Source of the DNA: Candidatus Dadabacteria bacterium UBA2774
Lineage (GTDB): Bacteria; Desulfobacterota_D; UBA1144; Nemesobacterales; UBA2774
Length of the DNA: 7,068 nucleotides
Reading direction: 5' to 3'
NCBI GenBank assembly: GCA_002352485.1
Contig: DEIM01000096.1
Coordinates: forward strand, 6,181 to 13,248
Numbering within the stretch: the first letter of the stretch is position 1; the number at the start of each line of letters is the position of its first letter. The position numbers were made by a program, and so were the translations under genes. This document shows, one piece after another, positions 1 through 5,028 of this stretch. The notes below the pieces were generated by a model. The model made no database searches. It was not told the origin of the DNA and saw nothing but the letters and a program-made list of their open reading frames with translations.

Positions 1-31
1 CAGAGACGAGCGTTTCACAGCGATATCGGGG
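1..31. repeat. Direct repeat copy 1, stem-loop-forming (possibly cut by window edge)
   Basis: This copy matches positions 84-114 at 27 of 31 bases. It can fold as an inner stem 11-14 with 19-22 around a TCAC loop at 15-18, and an outer stem where 5-6 pair with 26-27. The pair 13/20 is a T.G wobble here and C-G in copy 2; the pair 6/26 is A-T here and G-C in copy 2. Because it starts at base 1, the real unit may extend further left. Function unknown. Confidence 0.7.
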
Positions 32-32
32 A

Positions 33-53
33 GTTAATTTGGGTCAAACTAAC
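33..53. repeat. Interrupted palindrome, operator-like or RNA hairpin
   Basis: The left arm GTTAATTTG (33-41) and right arm CAAACTAAC (45-53) are reverse complements at 8 of 9 positions, with a 3-base spacer GGT; the one mismatch is A37 opposite C49. It begins right after repeat copy 1 and ends 113 bp before the carD start. No T-run follows it on either strand, so it does not look like an intrinsic terminator. It could be a binding site for a dimeric regulator or a structured transcript element. Which of these applies cannot be told from the sequence. Confidence 0.45.
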
Positions 54-83
54 AACATGCTTAAAGTGAATTCTTTATGGGGC

Positions 84-114
84 CAGAGGCGAGCGCTTCA
101 CAGCGATGCCGGGG
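84..114. repeat. Direct repeat copy 2, stem-loop-forming
   Basis: This is the second copy of the repeat at 1-31, offset by 83 bp. It folds more stably than copy 1: inner stem CGCT/AGCG (94-97 with 102-105) around a TCAC loop, then an internal loop, then outer stem GGC/GCC (88-90 with 108-110). The arrangement of a GAGCG and AGCGA core around a small loop recalls the dispersed palindromic intergenic repeats of many bacterial genomes, but I cannot assign it to a named family. It ends 52 bp before the carD start. Confidence 0.7.
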
Positions 115-133
115 CAGGGACAAATCTAGACTA

Positions 134-150
134 CAGTTTTTTCAAAGCTG
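134..150 (+). promoter_or_regulatory. Short 5'-UTR hairpin next to the carD Shine-Dalgarno
   Basis: Bases 134-140 (CAGTTTT) can pair with 144-150 (AAAGCTG) around a TTC loop: seven pairs, one of them T.G. The stem stops 2 bases before the AAGGGGGG ribosome-binding site. It is A/T-rich and short, so it may be weak or accidental. If it forms, it sits where a stem could affect ribosome access to carD. Confidence 0.3.
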
Positions 151-152
151 CT

Positions 153-160
153 AAGGGGGG
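153..160 (+). promoter_or_regulatory. Strong Shine-Dalgarno of carD
   Basis: AAGGGGGG is the only obvious strong ribosome-binding site on the plus strand of the window. It lies 6 bases before ATG 167, a normal spacing. It directly abuts the TTG at 161 (spacing 0) and is 12 bases from the ATG at 173. It therefore decides the start in favour of 167. Confidence 0.75.
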
Positions 161-166
161 TTGGAA

Positions 167-664
167 ATGACAATGTTCAAAGTAGGTAAACAGGCTGTGT
201 ACCCAGCCCACGGAGTTGTAAAAGTTCAAGCAATCGAATCAAAAGAAATCTGCGGCACTACAAAAGATTTCTACATACTTCAGGTTATTGACAGCGACGT
301 AACGGTGATGGTTCCTACGGATAACGCAGAGGCAGTAGGGCTAAGAGCCGTAATTACCAAAAAAGATATCAACAGAATCTATACTATCCTCAAGAACAAA
401 GATAAGAACGCAGACCATCAGAACGGACGTCAGAGCTGGAATAAGCGCTACCGTGAATATTCGGACAAGCTGAAGAGCGGCGATATCTTCGAAGTCGCAA
501 ACGTGCTGAAAGACATAAACATGCTGCAGCAGAGCAAAGACCTCTCCTTCGGCGAAAAGAGGATTATGGACTCGGCGCGGACGCTGCTGACAAAAGAAAT
601 TTCCATAGCTAAGAATTTAGGTGAGGACTCAATTACAAAAGAGATAGATAAACTTCTTAATTGA
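167..664 (+). CDS. carD: CarD/CdnL-family RNA polymerase-binding transcription regulator
   Basis: This 165-residue cytoplasmic protein belongs to the CarD_CdnL_TRCF family, whose members bind the RNA polymerase beta subunit and stabilise the open promoter complex. Residues 1-70 form the RNAP-interaction domain, starting with the typical FKVGKQAVYPAHGV and including the MVPTDNAEAVGLR strand. Residues 85-165 are the helical domain, with W91 in a QSWNKRYRE context that matches the Trp that wedges into DNA at the upstream bubble edge in mycobacterial CarD, and an LSFGEKRIMDSAR helix. The length and both domains are those of a complete CdnL-like protein, without the extra HMGA-type tail of Myxococcus CarD. 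ATG 167 is preferred over TTG 161 because of Shine-Dalgarno spacing. The 47-bp gap to the DUF58 gene allows, but does not prove, co-transcription. Family is clear; which promoters it serves is unknown. Confidence 0.93.
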   Translation: MTMFKVGKQAVYPAHGVVKVQAIESKEICGTTKDFYILQVIDSDVTVMVPTDNAEAVGLRAVITKKDINRIYTILKNKDKNADHQNGRQSWNKRYREYSDKLKSGDIFEVANVLKDINMLQQSKDLSFGEKRIMDSARTLLTKEISIAKNLGEDSITKEIDKLLN

Positions 665-711
665 GCCCTTAGACTTACTGAATTCCATAAAATATTCCCA
701 CCCCTAATATT

Positions 712-1584
712 ATGTCAAACGGTATTCTGGACATAGATACGGCATCGAGACTTAAGGGATTTTATTTCCGCACCCGCTCGAGTGTCAGAGGCCAGAAATC
801 GGGCATTCACAAGAGCCTATACAGGGGCATAAGCCCTGATTTCATGGAGTATAAGGAATATAACAAAGGGGATGAGCTCAAGCAGGTGGACTGGCGCCTA
901 TACGGCCGCCATGACAGGCTCTATGTAAAGAAGTATGAGGATGAAGTCAATCTCAGCTGGTGTATACTGCTCGACAAAAGCGCCTCGATGGACTACGGGG
1001 ACGAAGGCTCAAACAAACTCTCTTTCTCAAAGAAACTCTCGGCTACTCTGGCATATTTACTCTTGAGACAGGGAGATTCGGTCGGCCTCAGCTGCTACTC
1101 CGGACTCGACTCGGAAATCATTCCACCGAGATCGGGCAACTCCTCCATAATGCCAATCGTAGACAAGCTCGAGAATATTACGCCAGAGGGCGAAACAGCA
1201 CTCAGAAAACCGCTCCTGGAAGCACTAGAAATCTATAAATCGAGCGCCACCTTCGTATTGGTATCCGACTTTCTGATGGAACCTCAGGAGTTAAGGGAAT
1301 CCCTTCAACTTTTGAGGGCTTCAAAAAAGGACGTTACTCTATTTCACGTGCTCCACCCGGACGAGACCGAATTCGGATTTGAGGGCTCGGTGGAGTTTCT
1401 TGATATGGAATCGGACGCTAAAGTTATTGTCGATACGGCGAGCATAAGACATACTTATATTAAAAGGGTAAGAGAGTTTATAGACGAGCTTAAGAATATG
1501 TGCCATGAATTCGAATGCCGCTACGTCTTTACTCGCTCTGACGCTTCAGTTGAAGAGCCCCTTATCGAAATAGCCGACAAATAG
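712..1584 (+). CDS. DUF58 domain protein with vWA/MIDAS fold (MoxR-associated type)
   Basis: This 290-residue soluble protein carries the DUF58 signature at residues 38-78: RGISPDF, then YNKGDELKQVDWRLYGR, then VKKYEDE. A vWA fold with a metal-ion-dependent adhesion site follows: D88-x-S90-x-S92, T162 in GET, and D186 in LVSDF. The metal site looks complete. No signal peptide or membrane helix is seen, so it is probably cytoplasmic. DUF58 proteins are usually encoded between a MoxR AAA+ ATPase and BatA-type membrane proteins and are thought to be adaptors in complex assembly; their biochemical role is poorly known. The next gene begins 9 bp downstream, so the two are probably translated from one message. 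ATG 712 is the only usual start codon, since in-frame stops at 670, 679 and 688 block extension, but no Shine-Dalgarno precedes it. Confidence 0.9.
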   Translation: MSNGILDIDTASRLKGFYFRTRSSVRGQKSGIHKSLYRGISPDFMEYKEYNKGDELKQVDWRLYGRHDRLYVKKYEDEVNLSWCILLDKSASMDYGDEGSNKLSFSKKLSATLAYLLLRQGDSVGLSCYSGLDSEIIPPRSGNSSIMPIVDKLENITPEGETALRKPLLEALEIYKSSATFVLVSDFLMEPQELRESLQLLRASKKDVTLFHVLHPDETEFGFEGSVEFLDMESDAKVIVDTASIRHTYIKRVREFIDELKNMCHEFECRYVFTRSDASVEEPLIEIADK

Positions 1585-1593
1585 AGCAAACTA

Positions 1594-3549
1594 TTGAATT
1601 TTTCTTTTTTAAGCCCGATTTTTCTTATAGGTCTAATTGCGGTCTCGCTGCCCGTAATCGCACACCTTATATCCCGCAAGAGCGGTTTTCAAAAACGCTT
1701 CCCCGCCGTCAGGTTCTTACTGGCCTCACAGGGGGAAATGGCCACACGCTCAAGGTTAAAAGACCTGATACTGCTTTTGCTGCGCGCGCTCATAATAGTG
1801 ATAATAGCATTACTATTCGCAAAGCCAGCTATATTTTCTTTCTCAAGAGCGGACAGCTCAGAGCCCCGCACACTTGCTGTGGTAATAGATAACTCATTCA
1901 GTATGGGTTATGGGGATAATTTTAATAATGCAAAGGAAGAGGCGGTACGCCTGATCGACTCTGCGCCTGACGGAAGCTTTTTCACAGCCCTGCCGCTAGT
2001 ACCCGAGCGAGGCGAAGCTATCTCAGTCATACAGGATAGGGCTTCGGCGAAAAAGGACCTGAAGCAAATACCCCTGTCGCAAACTTTCACAGACAATGAG
2101 AGGAGACTTGAGCAGGTCTATTCCGCTTTAGAAAAGGCCCCAAATCAGGATAAGGAAGTAGTGCTCGTTACGGACTTTCAGAAAAACGGCTGGAAAAGTG
2201 AGGAATTTACAAGAACATGGCTCAGGTTGATCGATATATCCGATGCTGAGTCTCCCTGGAACAGAGCGGTTACAGATGTAGAAAGCCGCTACACAAAGGA
2301 GTCAATCAAAGTTAAGGTCAAGGCGTCTAATTTCTCGGCCTCGGAAGCAAGCGAGCTCCTTACGGAAGCAAAACTATCCGGAGAGGAAATTAAAGCATAT
2401 ATAGATATAGCCCCCGGAGACTTTACGACAGAGGAATTCATATTCCCCCGCGCTCAAAAGAACGAAGGACCCGAGGCTTCGGGCAGCGCGTCGATACCCG
2501 AGGACGAGCTCAGGATAGACGACACACGCCGTTTTGTATTATCCCGCTCGGGCGCGCTTAATGTCCTTATCGTGGACGGCGACCCTAGAGAGGACTCGAG
2601 ACTAAGTGAATCCTATTATCTGGCAAGCGCCGCCGAAACCGCCTCAGAGCTGCTTCGCTCAAGAATCAGGATTAAAGATAACGAGAGCTTTTTAGATGAA
2701 GACCTCTCCGCATACGACCTTATATTTCTTACGAATGTGGGCGAGATTACTCCGGGAAAAGCTGCGGAGCTCGAAGAGTATATAGAAAGAGGCGGCACTA
2801 CTGTAATTTTCTCCGGTGACAGAGTCAGGGCGGCGAGCTACAACGCGCTACTAAAGAATATACTGCCCGGAGAGCTAGGCGCTCCGACACAGAAGGATTC
2901 AACGCTCATTTCAGTAAAGACCGATATGTTTTCAGAAGAGTTATTTGAAAAAATTGGCCAGACTACAGTGAACCGGTCATTTACCTTAATACCGGCACAA
3001 GGAGCCGAAACAGTGCTCAAGCTCTCTGACGAAACGCCGTTTCTGAGCTATTTTGGATACGGAGAAGGAAACGTATTCCTCTTCACTTCGACAGCCGACA
3101 CGTCCTGGGGCAATTTTGCCATCACACCTGTCTTTGCACCTGTTATAAAGGAGTTTCTCGATTTTGAGAGCCTCTCAAACACCAAGCGCAGAAATTATGT
3201 AGTTGGAGATAAGGTTCGTATTGACCGCTCACCGTCTGCTTCTTCAATAACGGTTAAAGACCCTTCCGGGGAAAATTTAAAGATCGAGCCGGAACAGGCC
3301 GTTTTCGAAGATACAGAGCTAACAGGCATATACAAAGTTCTTATTGACGGAGATAGGGCTTATGAGTTTTCGGTTAACCTAGACCCGCTTGAGTCAAATC
3401 TTGAGAAGTTAGACGTTTTAAGCATAGAGTCCGAGCCTGGGAGCGAGCTTGGGCTGGTCAAGGTTTTCAAGGAGCTTTGGCGCTACTTCCTCTGGGGGGT
3501 AATTGCGCTATTTATTTCCGAGTCTGTTGCCAGAGCGCTTTTCTCATAA
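1594..3549 (+). CDS. BatA-type membrane-anchored vWA protein with GATase-like domain
   Basis: This 651-residue protein starts with the BatA ('aerotolerance regulator') N-terminal module: a membrane helix at about 7-25, the PVIAHLISRK and RFPAVRFL motifs, and a second helix at about 56-79 ending in AKPAI. A vWA domain follows (about 93-215) with D99-x-S101-x-S103 and D194. Next come a beta-sandwich-like region (about 230-320) ending in DELRIDDTRRFVL, and a class I glutamine-amidotransferase-like domain (about 322-425, LNVLIVDGDPRED, then YDLIFLTNV). Further on are a YGEGNVFLFTST strand with WGNFAITPVFAP, and a C-terminal membrane helix (about 629-648). There is no cysteine anywhere, so the amidotransferase-like domain cannot be catalytic in the usual way. 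The bulk is probably extracytoplasmic. TTG 1594 is the start because it sits exactly where the family begins; only a weak AGAG (1583-1586) precedes it. It likely works with the DUF58 protein; the exact role is unknown. Confidence 0.88.
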   Translation: MNFSFLSPIFLIGLIAVSLPVIAHLISRKSGFQKRFPAVRFLLASQGEMATRSRLKDLILLLLRALIIVIIALLFAKPAIFSFSRADSSEPRTLAVVIDNSFSMGYGDNFNNAKEEAVRLIDSAPDGSFFTALPLVPERGEAISVIQDRASAKKDLKQIPLSQTFTDNERRLEQVYSALEKAPNQDKEVVLVTDFQKNGWKSEEFTRTWLRLIDISDAESPWNRAVTDVESRYTKESIKVKVKASNFSASEASELLTEAKLSGEEIKAYIDIAPGDFTTEEFIFPRAQKNEGPEASGSASIPEDELRIDDTRRFVLSRSGALNVLIVDGDPREDSRLSESYYLASAAETASELLRSRIRIKDNESFLDEDLSAYDLIFLTNVGEITPGKAAELEEYIERGGTTVIFSGDRVRAASYNALLKNILPGELGAPTQKDSTLISVKTDMFSEELFEKIGQTTVNRSFTLIPAQGAETVLKLSDETPFLSYFGYGEGNVFLFTSTADTSWGNFAITPVFAPVIKEFLDFESLSNTKRRNYVVGDKVRIDRSPSASSITVKDPSGENLKIEPEQAVFEDTELTGIYKVLIDGDRAYEFSVNLDPLESNLEKLDVLSIESEPGSELGLVKVFKELWRYFLWGVIALFISESVARALFS

Positions 3550-3571
3550 ATAGCTCAAAACACTAAGCAAG

Positions 3572-4987
3572 TCACACTAGGCTTACCCCGTCGTAGTTAT
3601 CCGGGAGAGGGTATCCCATAAGCTCTAAAATAGTTGGATATAGGTCCACTGATCTGACGTTCTCTTTCTTTAACATATGGTTTATAACTAGGGGCATAAT
3701 CATATGGTCACTGTGAAGCGAGCCGTGTGAAGAGCAGTGCTCGGGGTTCTCGTCCGTAGCTCTAAGGTCATACCCAGAAGTTGCGCTAAGTACCAGATCC
3801 CCCGTTCTCGGAGACTCCATTATCTGTACAAGCTGCTCAATTGCATCCGGGTAATCCGTGCTGTAAGTCTTGTCCAGGGCCTCTTCCGAACTCATTATAG
3901 CGGGCACGCCGTTGTACCCAAACGGATCGCCCTTTAACTTTTTGTAATTCATGAGTCCTTTTTCATCTAGCCAGGCTAGGGCCTCTCCCCTCCTGCTTTT
4001 GATCCTGGTGCGACCCTCGGCATCCACACCGGCAAGAATATCGATCTCAGGTCTTTCCAGCAGGTTAGATATAAGTGTGTCCATCTCCTCAAAGGCCGAC
4101 CTCCTGCTCCAACCCTCGGGGCTCTTCACATAGAGGTTACTCATAGCGTTCCCCGAGACCATGCAGGCCGAATCTGCGTCGGTAAAGTGTTTTAGGACAT
4201 TTGTATACCCAAGCGTCTTATACCCGTTTTTTCTCATAAACCCTAAGGTATCGAAGTGCGAATGCGACTGGCTTAGACCGTGATCGCTGGCCAGGACGAA
4301 TAGTGTTTCGTCGAGCCTACCCTCGTTCTCGAGGAACTTGGCCGCGGCGCCTACGGTCTCATCGATCAGTCTATAAGACCCAAGTGTCATTTTATGAAAC
4401 GGGTGTCTTATATGAGAATAGGTATCTATGCCAAGAAACACCGCGTATACGTACTCCGGAAATTCCTTCAAAGAGTGAAGGAGTATCTTTCTTGCTACTT
4501 GATCTACCTCATTTGTCTTTTCTGTAAAATGACTTTTAACTTTATAGTAGAGCTTTGAAAAACGTGTCCTGTCGTTTCTGAATTTAACACCGCGTGAGAG
4601 CTCATTTAAGATATTCACGCTCCTGGGGAAAATCTCAAATACACTCTTATTGTCCCTTGTGACATCGCTGTTCATAAAATATGTCTCAAGCCCTATATAG
4701 CTCCTGAACCTCTCGAAGGACAGGAGCTTGGAGCGGTCCTCATATTTACCCCTGTCGAACCACCTTATTCCCGGAAGGTTGCACCTGCCCGGGTATCTGC
4801 CAAGTATGTAGGGCGTATAGGCGGGCCCTGTGGTCGAGGGGAATACGGTTACTGCTTCACGGTATGAGCCTTTTTCCACTATGTATTTAGAGATATTTGG
4901 CAGATCACCGCGCTCCAGGAGCATAGAGAATACATCTGCCCTGGCTCCGTCGGCCATTAAGAAAATACAGCTTTTATATTGAGACAT
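3572..4987 (-). CDS. Alkaline phosphatase superfamily enzyme (type I phosphodiesterase/nucleotide pyrophosphatase-like)
   Basis: This 471-residue enzyme has the two-metal hydrolase layout of the nucleotide pyrophosphatase/phosphodiesterase branch. D13 lies in FLMADGARAD, the probable nucleophile T53 in FPSTTGPAYTPYILGRYPGR, D188 and H192 in GIDTYSH, D235 and H236 in ASDHG, and H421 (or H425) in the SSHGSLHSDH segment near the C-terminus. The set is complete, so it is likely active on a phosphoester or phosphodiester. There is no signal peptide, unlike most secreted alkaline phosphatases, so it probably acts in the cytoplasm. The substrate cannot be read from sequence; phosphonoacetate-hydrolase-like or mutase-like activities of the superfamily are possible alternatives. 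It starts 41 bp after the glnE stop on the same strand, with an AAGGGTGAAG stretch upstream of ATG as a loosely spaced ribosome-binding site, so it is probably co-transcribed with glnE. Confidence 0.88.
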   Translation of the reverse strand: MSQYKSCIFLMADGARADVFSMLLERGDLPNISKYIVEKGSYREAVTVFPSTTGPAYTPYILGRYPGRCNLPGIRWFDRGKYEDRSKLLSFERFRSYIGLETYFMNSDVTRDNKSVFEIFPRSVNILNELSRGVKFRNDRTRFSKLYYKVKSHFTEKTNEVDQVARKILLHSLKEFPEYVYAVFLGIDTYSHIRHPFHKMTLGSYRLIDETVGAAAKFLENEGRLDETLFVLASDHGLSQSHSHFDTLGFMRKNGYKTLGYTNVLKHFTDADSACMVSGNAMSNLYVKSPEGWSRRSAFEEMDTLISNLLERPEIDILAGVDAEGRTRIKSRRGEALAWLDEKGLMNYKKLKGDPFGYNGVPAIMSSEEALDKTYSTDYPDAIEQLVQIMESPRTGDLVLSATSGYDLRATDENPEHCSSHGSLHSDHMIMPLVINHMLKKENVRSVDLYPTILELMGYPLPDNYDGVSLV

Positions 4988-5028
4988 GTAGTATCTTCAC
5001 CCTTGCTTTATTATCTACGACAGCTTGC

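Noticed and set aside
39..67. Possible sigma-70 promoter for carD (TTGGGT, 17-base spacer, TAAAGT)
   Set aside because: Each box matches its consensus at only 3 or 4 of 6 positions and overlaps the palindrome at 33-53; too weak to annotate.
1..117. A CRISPR array
   Set aside because: There are only two diverged repeat copies with a 52-bp interval and no cas gene nearby, and the copies differ at 4 of 31 positions.
688..693. TAAAAT as a -10 box for a separate DUF58 promoter
   Set aside because: It fits the -10 consensus at 5 of 6, but no acceptable -35 lies 16-18 bases upstream; such matches are common in A/T-rich gaps.
960..1238. 92-codon plus-strand frame overlapping the DUF58 gene
   Set aside because: It is an out-of-frame shadow within the vWA region; its Arg-rich product has no recognisable motif.
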